From JACCWP01 sp963801045 (lineage in GTDB: Bacteria > Actinomycetota > Actinomycetes > Propionibacteriales > Nocardioidaceae), in assembly GCA_963801045.1 (NCBI GenBank), contig CAWDDC010000004.1, positions 1,116,001 through 1,180,000 on the forward strand: DNA of 64,000 bases, read 5' to 3'. Numbering within the stretch: the stretch's first letter is position 1; each line of letters opens with the position of its first letter. A program made the position numbers and the translations under genes. The notes beneath the pieces are model-generated. The model saw only the letters and a list, made by a program, of their open reading frames with translations, did not search any database and was not told the DNA's origin. Below, piece after piece: positions 41,570-48,877 of the stretch.

Positions 41570-41932
41570 GTGGATGCCGTCGACCGCTTCCAACAGGCCA
41601 GGCAGCTGTTGGAGGAGCGCCAGCCGCGGGCTGCCCTGGACCTGCTGCAGCCCGCGCTCGAGGACGAGCCGGACAGCCCGAGCCTCCGGACGCTGGTGGC
41701 CTGGGCCTACTTCATGACCGCCCAGCTGGGCCGCGCGGAGACCGAGCTGCGCGCGCTGGTGGACCGGGCGCCGACCGACGTGTGGGCGCGGTTCGCGCTC
41801 GGCCGCACGCTCGAGCGGCAGAGCCGGCTCACCGAGGCGCTGCCGCACCTGCGGATGGCGGCGGCGATGTCCGGCGACCCCGAGCACGAGGTGGCGGTGC
41901 TGCGGGTGGAACGGATGCTCGGCGACGCCTGA
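41570..41932 (+). CDS. TPR-like protein
   Basis: A 120-residue helical-repeat protein with about three tetratricopeptide units: 'AVDRFQQARQLLEERQPRAA', 'PSLRTLVAWAYFMTAQLGRA', and 'DVWARFALGRTLERQSRLTE'. No signal peptide is present. TAGTGT (41557-41562) lies 7 nt before the GTG at 41570, so a leaderless start is favoured over longer frames. It probably mediates protein-protein contacts. It is convergent with map, 3 nt apart. Confidence 0.8.
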   Translation: MDAVDRFQQARQLLEERQPRAALDLLQPALEDEPDSPSLRTLVAWAYFMTAQLGRAETELRALVDRAPTDVWARFALGRTLERQSRLTEALPHLRMAAAMSGDPEHEVAVLRVERMLGDA

Positions 41933-41935
41933 GGC

Positions 41936-42802
41936 TCACGGCAGGGTGAGGATCTCGGCGCCGGTGTCGGTGACGAGCAGGGTGTGCTCGAACTGCGCGG
42001 TCCGCGACTTGTCCTTGGTGGTGACCGTCCAGCCGTCGTCCCAGATGTCCCACTCGTACGTGCCGAGCGTCAGCATCGGCTCGATGGTGAACGTCATGCC
42101 GCGCTCGATGACGGTGTCGAACCGCGGCTCGTCGTAGTGCGGGATCACCAGGCCGGAGTGGAACTCGGTTCCGACGCCGTGACCGGTGAAGTCGCGCACC
42201 ACGCCGTAGCCGAACCGCTTCGCGTACGACTCGATCACCCGGCCGACCACGTTGACCCGACGGCCCGGCTTGACCGCCCGGATGCCGCGCATCATGGCCT
42301 CGTGCGTGCGCTCGACGAGCAGCCGGGACTGCTCGTCGACGTCACCGACCAGGTAGGTGCGGTTGGTGTCGCCGTGCGCGCCGACGCCGTCGACGGTGAG
42401 GAAGGCAGTGATGTCGACGTTGACGATGTCGCCGTCCTCGAGCCTGCGGGCGTCGGGGATGCCGTGGCAGATGACCTCGTTGACGCTGGTGCACACCGAC
42501 TTCGGGAAGCCCTTGTAGCCGAGCGTCGACGGGTACGCGTGGTGGTCGAGCAGGAACTCGTGGCCGACCCGGTCGAGCTCGTCGGCGGTGACGCCTGGCG
42601 CGACGGCCGCGTCGAGCGCTTCCAGCGCCTGTGCGGCGATCCGGCTGGCGTCGCGCATGACCGCGACGACCTCGGGCGGCATCACGTGCGGCCCGTCGTA
42701 CGGGCGTGGGGCAGGCCGGTCGACGTACTCGGGCCGCGGGATCGACGCCGGGACGGCGCGGCGCGGCGACACCGGAGCAGGGGCGAGGGCGGTGCTGGTC
42801 AC
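41936..42802 (-). CDS. map: Methionine aminopeptidase type I
   Basis: A 288-residue enzyme that removes N-terminal Met. The N-terminal ~45-residue proline-rich extension is typical of the actinobacterial type Ic form. The metal ligands lie in 'VNVDITAFLTVDGVGAHGDT' (two Asp), 'FTGHGVGTEFHSG' (His), 'TFTIEPML' (Glu) and 'AQFEHTLLVT' (Glu). 'SVNEVICHGIPD' gives the substrate His. TACACT lies 6 nt before the GTG start (leaderless). Confidence 0.95.
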   Translation of the reverse strand: MTSTALAPAPVSPRRAVPASIPRPEYVDRPAPRPYDGPHVMPPEVVAVMRDASRIAAQALEALDAAVAPGVTADELDRVGHEFLLDHHAYPSTLGYKGFPKSVCTSVNEVICHGIPDARRLEDGDIVNVDITAFLTVDGVGAHGDTNRTYLVGDVDEQSRLLVERTHEAMMRGIRAVKPGRRVNVVGRVIESYAKRFGYGVVRDFTGHGVGTEFHSGLVIPHYDEPRFDTVIERGMTFTIEPMLTLGTYEWDIWDDGWTVTTKDKSRTAQFEHTLLVTDTGAEILTLP

Positions 42803-42836
42803 CTGTCGAGTGTAGGAGCCGCCTCCGGCCCGCACT

Positions 42837-42878
42837 TGTCACCGTCTCGTCGACGCCTGGCTCGACGAGACGGTGACA
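42837..42878. promoter_or_regulatory. 42-bp palindrome with perfect 17-bp arms
   Basis: TGTCACCGTCTCGTCGA (42837-42853) and its exact reverse complement (42862-42878) are separated by an 8-nt loop. It lies between the divergent map and 60-residue genes, 24 nt before the ATG of the latter. Because both flanking genes point away, it is not a normal terminator. It may be an operator or a palindromic element. Confidence 0.65.
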
Positions 42879-42901
42879 GCTCGCGGGGTCAGGATGGGGG
42901 C

Positions 42902-43084
42902 ATGGCTGACCGCTGGTACTTCTGCCTCAAGCACCACGCCGTCGAGGGCGCAGAGGGGTGTCCGGCGCGGCACCGGCTGGGTCCGTACCCCTCGGAGGCC
43001 GAGGCCGCCCGCGCGCTGGACAAGGTCGAGGAGCGCAACGAGGCGTGGGACAACGACCCGGTGTGGAGCGACCCCGAGGACTGA
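42902..43084 (+). CDS. 60-residue SPOR-like small protein
   Basis: 'MADRWYFCLKHHAVEGAEGC' and 'RLGPYPSEAEAARALDKVEE' have the shape of small actinobacterial SPOR-domain-like proteins (a beta-alpha-beta unit with the 'GPYPSEAEAARAL' loop). It is soluble and acidic at the C-terminus. The palindrome at 42837-42878 is directly upstream. Such short proteins are well conserved in Streptomyces and Nocardioides-like genomes, but the function is not known. Confidence 0.8.
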   Translation: MADRWYFCLKHHAVEGAEGCPARHRLGPYPSEAEAARALDKVEERNEAWDNDPVWSDPED

Positions 43085-43101
43085 CCGGACCTGCGGGTGG
43101 G

Positions 43102-44406
43102 TCAGGCACCGCTGGCCGCCTCCCGGCGGGCGACGGCGTGCGGGTTGGTCCGGTCGTCGTAGTCGCGGAACTCCCGCATCGCCGCGGCCGCGGCCAGCGT
43201 GGCCGCGACCGCCAGCAGTCCGCCGGACACGATGGCGCCTCGGATGCCGATGGCCGAGGCCACGAACCCGGCCCGGGCGTTGCCCAGGATCGGGCCGGTG
43301 GAGTAGCTGAGCAGCTCGACGCCGGCCAGTCGTCCGCGCAGCTCGTCCGGGATGCTGCCGTTCCACACCGCGTCGCGGAAGATCCCGCTCACCATGTCGG
43401 CCGAGCCTGCGGCGGTCAGCGCGGCCAGCGCGACCCAGATGTTCGGAGCCAGGCCGACGGCGGCCATGGCCAGCCCGTACGTCGCCGCGGCCGCCGCGAT
43501 CGCCCGCCCGTGCCGGTGCACCCGCGCCGTCCACCCCGACGTCAGCGACACGACCAGCGAACCGATCGCCGGCGCGGTGAACAGCAGTCCGACGGCCCAC
43601 GGCGCGTCCAGGGCTACTGCCAGGAACGGGAAGATCGCCGTGGTCATCCCGAACACCATGGCCATCACGTCGACGGTGTACGTGCCGAGCAGGTCCTTGC
43701 GCCGCCACGCGTACGCCAGCCCCTCGCGGATCGCGTGCAGCCCGGCCACGGCGTCCTCGGCAGGCACCGTCACGTGCGCGATGCGCACCAGCAGCAGCAG
43801 CGAGATCACGTACGTGCCGGCGTCGAACGCGTACGCCATCCAGGTGTCCCCGAGCGTCAGCAGCAGCCCGGCGAGCGCGGGGCCGCCGACCGCGCCCACC
43901 TCGTACCGGATCGAGCCGAGCGCGCTCGCGGCGGTGAGCTGGTCGTGTGCCACGACGTTGGGGATCATCGCGTCCAGCGACGGTCGCTGCAGCGAGTCGG
44001 CGGTCGCGAACAACCCGGCGACGACGAACAGCAACCACACCTGCGGGTCGGACAGCAGGGCATTGACCAGCAGCACGCCCGACAGCAGCAGCATCGCCAG
44101 CTCGCAGAGCACCAGCATGTTCTTGCGGTCGCGGGCGTCGGCCAGGGCGCCGCCCCAGAGCCCGAACACGATCATCGGCACCAGCTCGGCGACACCGAGC
44201 AGCCCGGCCAGCGCGAGCGACCCGGTGAGCTCCTTGATCTGGAACGGCAGCGCGACGTAGGTGGTGATGCTGCCGAAGTACGTGACCAGACCGGACGCCC
44301 AGATCAGTCGGAAGTCGCGTGACTCGCGCAACGGCCGGGTGTCGACCCGCCACGAGCTCGGCGGCCCCGGCTCGTCCGGGTGCAGCGCACCCACGGGGTC
44401 GGTCAC
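43102..44406 (-). CDS. MFS transporter (MFS_3/enterobactin-exporter-like)
   Basis: 434 residues with 12 membrane helices. It has 'ESRDFRLIWASGLVTYFGS' at the start, the MFS loop 2-3 motif 'GLWGGALADARDRKNMLVLC', 'ATADSLQRPSLDAMIPNVVA', and 'ELRGRLAGVELLSYSTGPIL' in the second half. This is the drug/siderophore exporter type. The GTG at 44404-44406 was chosen; the upstream extension overlaps the divergent gene. It is 45 bp from the divergent BtuF-like gene, so a metal- or corrinoid-related link is possible. Confidence 0.9.
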   Translation of the reverse strand: MTDPVGALHPDEPGPPSSWRVDTRPLRESRDFRLIWASGLVTYFGSITTYVALPFQIKELTGSLALAGLLGVAELVPMIVFGLWGGALADARDRKNMLVLCELAMLLLSGVLLVNALLSDPQVWLLFVVAGLFATADSLQRPSLDAMIPNVVAHDQLTAASALGSIRYEVGAVGGPALAGLLLTLGDTWMAYAFDAGTYVISLLLLVRIAHVTVPAEDAVAGLHAIREGLAYAWRRKDLLGTYTVDVMAMVFGMTTAIFPFLAVALDAPWAVGLLFTAPAIGSLVVSLTSGWTARVHRHGRAIAAAAATYGLAMAAVGLAPNIWVALAALTAAGSADMVSGIFRDAVWNGSIPDELRGRLAGVELLSYSTGPILGNARAGFVASAIGIRGAIVSGGLLAVAATLAAAAAMREFRDYDDRTNPHAVARREAASGA

Positions 44407-44451
44407 GGGCGCCCAGTCTGCCGCGCCCTCGACGCGCGCCAGGATGGGCCC

Positions 44452-45162
44452 GTGCAACGTGTCGTCAGCCTGGTCCCGTCGCTGACCGAGGCGGTGGCGG
44501 TCAGCGTGCCGGGTGCGCTGGTGGGCGCCACCGACTGGTGCTCGCACCCGGCCGACCTCGACGTGGTACGCGTCGGTGGCACCAAGAACCCCGACGTCGC
44601 CCGGGTCGTAGCACTGCGCCCCGACCTGGTGGTCGCCAATGCCGAGGAGAACCGCGCCGTCGACCTCGAGGTACTGCGGGCGCAGGGACTGTCGGTCCGG
44701 GTGACCGACCCCGAGACGGTGCCCGCAGCCCTCGACCAGCTGCGCGACCTGCTGGCCCTGCTCGGAGCCCGCGACGTGGGATGGGTCACGGACGCGCGGC
44801 GGGAGTGGTCGCGACCGTGGGGCGGCCCGCCCCGTCGCGCGGTGGTGCCGATCTGGCGGCGGCCATGGATGGCGCTGGGACGGGACACGTTCGCCGGCGA
44901 CGTGCTCGCCCGGCTGGGCGTGGACAACGCGTTCGCCGGGCACGCCGAGCGTTACCCGCGGATCGATCTTGAGGCGTTGCCTGCGCACGACCTCGTGGTG
45001 CTGCCGGACGAGCCGTACGCGTTCACACGTGACGACGGCCCGGAGGCGTTCGTCGCGCCGTGCGCGCTGGTGTCGGGTCGGCACCTCACGTGGTACGGGC
45101 CGTCGCTCGCGGTGGCCCGCGACGTGCTCAGCACCCAGCTGGCCACCGCTCTGCCACGCTGA
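44452..45162 (+). CDS. BtuF/FecB-like helical-backbone metal-receptor protein, no signal peptide
   Basis: 236 residues. 'RVVSLVPSLTEAVAVSVPGA' and 'LVGATDWCSHPADL' are the classic start of the class III solute-binding fold (BtuF-like). 'VALRPDLVVANAEENRAVDL' follows. No signal peptide or lipobox is visible, so it appears cytoplasmic, as in other actinobacterial members of this branch. CAGGAT lies 6 nt before the GTG (leaderless). Cobalamin or haem binding is possible but unproven. Confidence 0.82.
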   Translation: MQRVVSLVPSLTEAVAVSVPGALVGATDWCSHPADLDVVRVGGTKNPDVARVVALRPDLVVANAEENRAVDLEVLRAQGLSVRVTDPETVPAALDQLRDLLALLGARDVGWVTDARREWSRPWGGPPRRAVVPIWRRPWMALGRDTFAGDVLARLGVDNAFAGHAERYPRIDLEALPAHDLVVLPDEPYAFTRDDGPEAFVAPCALVSGRHLTWYGPSLAVARDVLSTQLATALPR

Positions 45163-45167
45163 CTGCC

Positions 45168-45434
45168 GTGGCTCGTACCGGGTGGGCGCGGCCGGCGCCG
45201 TGGATCGCGTTCGCCGGGCTCGCGGTCCTGCTCTGGCTGTACTTGGCCAGCCTGCTGCTGGCGCCGTGGTGGGGGGTCGCCGTGCTGCTGGCGTGCTGGG
45301 GCGGGCTCTTCGTCCTGACCGTGCGCTGGTCCCGTACGCGCCCCCTGCTCACCCTGCTGGTGCCGCTGCTCGGCGTGGCGATCTGGGTCGGCGTCGTCAG
45401 CGCGGGAGACGCCTGGCTCGGATGGACGGCGTGA
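45168..45434 (+). CDS. Small three-helix membrane protein
   Basis: 88 residues, mostly three hydrophobic helices ('APWIAFAGLAVLLWLYLASL', 'PWWGVAVLLACWGGLFVLTV', 'LLTLLVPLLGVAIWVGVVSA') with short basic loops. It starts 6 nt after the BtuF-like gene, so the two are probably one transcript. No family was recognised. Confidence 0.72.
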   Translation: MARTGWARPAPWIAFAGLAVLLWLYLASLLLAPWWGVAVLLACWGGLFVLTVRWSRTRPLLTLLVPLLGVAIWVGVVSAGDAWLGWTA

Positions 45435-45455
45435 GGCCGCGCGTGGCCCGCGGGA

Positions 45456-46319
45456 TCAGAACGTGTGCTCGTCGGTCGGGAACGTGCCGTCGGAAACCTC
45501 GGCGGCGAACGTCTCCGCCGCGGTCCGCAGCACACCGTGCACATCGGCGTACTGCTTGACGAAACGGGGCAGGCGGCCGGTGCGCAGCCCCGCCATGTCC
45601 TGCCACACCAGGACCTGTGCGTCGCAGTCGGGGCCGGCGCCGATGCCGATGGTCGGGATTGTCAGCTTGGCCGTGACCTCGCGGGCGACGTCGCCCGGCA
45701 CCATCTCCATCACCAGCGCGAACGCACCCGCCTCCTGCAGGGCGACCGCCTCCTCGAGCACCTGTGCGGCGGAGTCGCCGCGGCCCTGGACCCGGTACCC
45801 GCCGAGGCTGTGCTCGGACTGGGGCGTGAAGCCGATGTGCGCCATCACCGGGACGCCGGTCTCGCTGAGCAGCCGTACCTGCGGGATCATCGGTAGCCCG
45901 CCCTCGAGCTTGACCGCGTGCGCGTCGGACTCCTTCATGAACCGCACGGCGGTGTCGAAGGCCTGCTCGGGGGAGCGCTGGTACGAACCGAAGGGCAGGT
46001 CGGCGACCACCAGCGCGCGAGTGACGGAACGGGTGACGGCGCGTACCAGCGGCAGCAGCTCGTCGACCGTGACCGGCAGCGACGTCGTGTTGCCGTACAC
46101 GTTGTTGCTGGCCGAGTCCCCGACCAGCAGCACCGGGATGCCGGCCTCGTCGAAGGTGGCGGCGGCGTACTGGTCGTACGCGGTGAGCATCGCCCAGCGG
46201 TGCAGCTCGTCCTTCCACTGGCGCAGGTGGTGCACCCGGACCCGACGGGGGGACTGCGGCGTGGGGGCGGAGGCGGCGCCGCCGTACGGGGCCGGCTCCT
46301 CCGCGGGCGTCTTGGTCAT
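45456..46319 (-). CDS. panB: 3-methyl-2-oxobutanoate hydroxymethyltransferase
   Basis: A 287-residue enzyme of pantothenate (CoA) synthesis that transfers a hydroxymethyl group from methylene-THF to ketoisovalerate. Family motifs are 'MLTAYDQYAAATFDEAGIPV', 'LLVGDSASNNVYG', 'LPFGSYQRSPEQA', 'VKLEGG', 'VMAHIGFTPQSEHSLGGYRV' and 'TIGIGAGPDCDAQVLVWQD'. A ~30-residue N-terminal extension precedes the core. GGGAGGTCC precedes the ATG. Pantothenate supply links it loosely to the ACP-based operon. Confidence 0.95.
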   Translation of the reverse strand: MTKTPAEEPAPYGGAASAPTPQSPRRVRVHHLRQWKDELHRWAMLTAYDQYAAATFDEAGIPVLLVGDSASNNVYGNTTSLPVTVDELLPLVRAVTRSVTRALVVADLPFGSYQRSPEQAFDTAVRFMKESDAHAVKLEGGLPMIPQVRLLSETGVPVMAHIGFTPQSEHSLGGYRVQGRGDSAAQVLEEAVALQEAGAFALVMEMVPGDVAREVTAKLTIPTIGIGAGPDCDAQVLVWQDMAGLRTGRLPRFVKQYADVHGVLRTAAETFAAEVSDGTFPTDEHTF

Positions 46320-46422
46320 GCGGGACCTCCCGATCTCGAGGCTCCGCCAGTGGAGTCCCCGGACCCGGTCAGCGTGGCACGACCCGGTGGGCGACCGGGA
46401 GTCTCCGCGGATGTCTGGTCCG

Positions 46423-48276
46423 TCACGTCCCCCGCCGCGGATGGCCGGTCCCCAGCCGCGGATGGCCGGTCCCCAGCCGCGGATCGTCCGTCCCGGGGCG
46501 CGGATCGCGGGTTCCGGGGCGCGGATCAGGGGAGGTGTTCGCGCCAGGCGGTGGTGATGGGCAGCCGTCGGTCGCGGCCGAAGTTGCGGATGCTGATCTT
46601 GGGGCCGGGGGGTACTGCCGGCGCTTCCACTCGGCCCGGTCGACCAGCTGGATCACGTGCTCCACGACCTCGCGGTCGAAACCGAGCTGCACCAGGTCGA
46701 CCGAGCTGGCGTCGCGCTCGACGTAGTCGTCCAGGATGTCGTCGAGCAAGGCGTAGTCGGGCAGCGAGTCGGTGTCCAGCTGGCCGGGCCGCAGCTCGGC
46801 GCTCGGGGGCTTGCCGATCGCGTTCTCCGGGATCGGGGGGTCCTCGCCGCGCGCCGCCGCGTCGGCGTTGCGCCACCGGGCCAGCTCCCACACCAGCGTC
46901 TTGGGCACGTCCTTGAGCGGGGCGTAGCCGCCCACCGCGTCGCCGTAGATCGTCGTGTACCCCACGGCGAGCTCGGACTTGTTGCCGCACGCGAGCACCA
47001 GGTGCCCCTCGGCGTTCGACAGCGCCATCCACACCACGGCGCGCAACCGGGCCTGCAGGTTCTCGGCGGCCAGCCCCTCGAGGCCGGGCAGCGCCTTCTC
47101 GTACGCCTCCACCAGCTCGGCGATCGGCACCGTGCGGAGCCGCAGACCGGTGCGCCGGGCGTGCTCGGCGGCGTCTGAGCGCGAGTGCTCGGTCGACCAG
47201 GCGCTCGGGTTGGACACCCCGTGCACGTTGTCGGCACCGACGGCGTCGCAGGCAAGCTGCGCCACCACGGTCGAGTCGATCCCGCCGGACATGCCCAGCA
47301 GCACGGTGCTGAACCCGTTCTTGCGCACGTAGTCGGCCAGCCCGAGCACGATCGCCCGCCACGCCTCGCCGATGTCGTCGGCGTGCTCGACGACGTCGAC
47401 AGGGCGCGGCTCGTAGGCGGCGACCGGGTCGGCCGTGAGCACGGTGCGCTCCAGCCGCAGCCCGCCCGCGCGCTCCGGCAGCGCGTCGCCGGTGGCCGCG
47501 GGCAGGTCGAGGTCGACCACCAGCAGCTGCTCCTCGAACTGCGATCCGCGGGCCAGCAGCGACCCGTCCGCCCGCACCACCAGGGAGTCGCCGTCGAAGA
47601 CCAGCTCGTCCTGTCCGCCCACGAGGTTGACCCACGCGAGGGCGCACGCGGCCTCGCCGGCCCGGCGACGGCACAGCTCCAGCCGGGTGTCGTCCTTCTC
47701 CCGCTCGTACGGCGAGCCGTTGACCACGAGCAGCAGCCCGGCTCCCGCGGCGGCGGCCGCCGACGACGGGCCGTCGCGCCAGATGTCCTCGCAGACCGCG
47801 AGCGCCACGTCGATCCCGCGCACCTGGACCAGGTTGACGGTGTCGCCGGGCACGAAGTAGCGGATCTCGTCGCCCACCCCGTAGTTCCACAGGTGGTGCT
47901 TTGCCTGGCGTACGGCGACGGAGCCCCGGTGCAGCACGGCGACCGCGTCCTGTGGTGACCCCTTCGGCACCCCCGGACCGTCGACCACGCCCTCGCGCCG
48001 GTCGAGGCAGCCGAGCACGACCGGCAGCTCGCCGAGGCCGTCGCCCTGCAGCCGCTCGGCCAGTCCGACCAGCTGTTGACGCGCCGCCTGGACGAACGAC
48101 GCCCGCAGGGCGAGGTCCTCGATCGGATACCCGGTGAGCACCATCTCGGGGAAGGCGACCAGGTGGGCGCCCGCCTGGTGGGCCTGCCGCACGCACGCGG
48201 CGATCCGCTCGGCGTTGCCGGAGAGGTCTCCGACGGTCGGGTTCACCTGGGCGAGCGCCAGACGCAGCTGCGGCAC
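46423..48276 (-). CDS. nadE: NAD+ synthase, glutamine-hydrolysing, with apparent 3' frameshift
   Basis: The literal frame is 617 residues. The N-terminal nitrilase-type glutaminase has 'VAFPEMVLTGYPIEDL' (Glu), 'QAKHHLWNYGVGDEIRYF' (Lys) and 'IDVALAVCEDIWRDG' (Cys). The synthetase has 'VLLGMSGGIDSTVVAQLA' and 'HLVLACGNKSELAVGYTT'. After 'AEWKRRQYPP' (about residue 555) the family ending is found in another frame ('GPKISIRNFGRDRRLPITTA', stop 46526). One base appears missing in the G6 run at 46607-46612. The literal frame instead runs through a heptapeptide repeat to 46423. TACCCT lies 6 nt before the GTG. Confidence 0.9.
   Translation of the reverse strand: MPQLRLALAQVNPTVGDLSGNAERIAACVRQAHQAGAHLVAFPEMVLTGYPIEDLALRASFVQAARQQLVGLAERLQGDGLGELPVVLGCLDRREGVVDGPGVPKGSPQDAVAVLHRGSVAVRQAKHHLWNYGVGDEIRYFVPGDTVNLVQVRGIDVALAVCEDIWRDGPSSAAAAAGAGLLLVVNGSPYEREKDDTRLELCRRRAGEAACALAWVNLVGGQDELVFDGDSLVVRADGSLLARGSQFEEQLLVVDLDLPAATGDALPERAGGLRLERTVLTADPVAAYEPRPVDVVEHADDIGEAWRAIVLGLADYVRKNGFSTVLLGMSGGIDSTVVAQLACDAVGADNVHGVSNPSAWSTEHSRSDAAEHARRTGLRLRTVPIAELVEAYEKALPGLEGLAAENLQARLRAVVWMALSNAEGHLVLACGNKSELAVGYTTIYGDAVGGYAPLKDVPKTLVWELARWRNADAAARGEDPPIPENAIGKPPSAELRPGQLDTDSLPDYALLDDILDDYVERDASSVDLVQLGFDREVVEHVIQLVDRAEWKRRQYPPAPRSASATSAATDGCPSPPPGANTSPDPRPGTRDPRPGTDDPRLGTGHPRLGTGHPRRGT
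46435..46532. repeat. 21-bp tandem repeat, about 4.7 units
   Basis: CCGCGGAT/GCGCGGAT recurs at 46435, 46456, 46477, 46498 and 46519, exactly 21 bp apart. The first two units are identical, and later ones diverge. A related motif lies 30 bp upstream (46405). On the minus strand, in the frameshifted nadE frame, the unit encodes a heptapeptide of the form D/H-P-R-P/L-G-T-x. Confidence 0.85.
46526..46612 (-). other. Displaced family C-terminus of NadE (other frame)
   Basis: In the frame shifted by one base from the nadE gene, this stretch encodes 'PGPKISIRNFGRDRRLPITT' and 'AWREHLP' before a TGA. This is the normal C-terminal end of glutamine-dependent NAD synthases. It marks where the ancestral gene ended. 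Confidence 0.8.
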
Positions 48277-48340
48277 GCCGCCAGGGTAGGGGCACCCCGC
48301 GGGTTCCCCCCGGGCCGCTCGAACGTCTACGGTCTCGTGC

Positions 48341-48739
48341 ATGAGCCATCACGACATTTCGACCCAATCGGACGACATGCTCGGCCTGTTCACGGCGTTC
48401 GCCTCCGGTGAGCTGCGCGTCACGATGGGCCTCACCCTGTTCCTGCGCGGGACCGTGGTCTCCGGCGTCCTGATCGGCGGGGACCGATGGCTGGAGCTGT
48501 GGGAGCAGGCGGTGTCGGTTCCCGGCAACGACCACGCGGAGACGTTCACCCGCTCGCTCCGCGAGCAGCTCACCCCCACCGACGGCGGCAACGAACCGGT
48601 GCAGGACGGCTACATCCACCTGTGCGACGCGGTGCACGTGTCCGGCGGGAAGGTGCTGCGGGCCGGCGTACGGGGTCTGTGGCGCGGCCGGCTCTCGGAG
48701 ATCTCGGGCTGGGGCCCCGGGAACCTGACCCTGGAGTAG
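48341..48739 (+). CDS. Small protein of unknown function (GvpU-like pattern)
   Basis: 132 residues, soluble. 'LRVTMGLTLFLRGTVVSGVL' followed by 'IGGDRWLELWEQAV' has a two-strand 'xxTLFLxGxVVSGxLIxGxx' pattern seen in gas-vesicle accessory protein GvpU and related small proteins. The rest ('GYIHLCDAVHVSGGKVLRAG') is beta-rich. No gas-vesicle genes are present, so that role is not claimed. TACGGT lies 7 nt before the ATG (leaderless). Confidence 0.7.
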   Translation: MSHHDISTQSDDMLGLFTAFASGELRVTMGLTLFLRGTVVSGVLIGGDRWLELWEQAVSVPGNDHAETFTRSLREQLTPTDGGNEPVQDGYIHLCDAVHVSGGKVLRAGVRGLWRGRLSEISGWGPGNLTLE

Positions 48740-48877
48740 CCGGCAGGGGGTCGCTCGGCGTCGCCCGGTCAGCCGTTCGGCCACAGTTGGCCCGGTTCCT
48801 CCCGTCCTCGGTCCGGACCTTTCTACGGTGTGAGGACCGCTGGTCGCGCCCGCGGACCGTACTGACCAGGGGCTCGC

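Noticed and set aside
48341..48739. Gas-vesicle protein GvpU
   Set aside because: Only a short strand pattern resembles GvpU, and no gvp genes are in the window.
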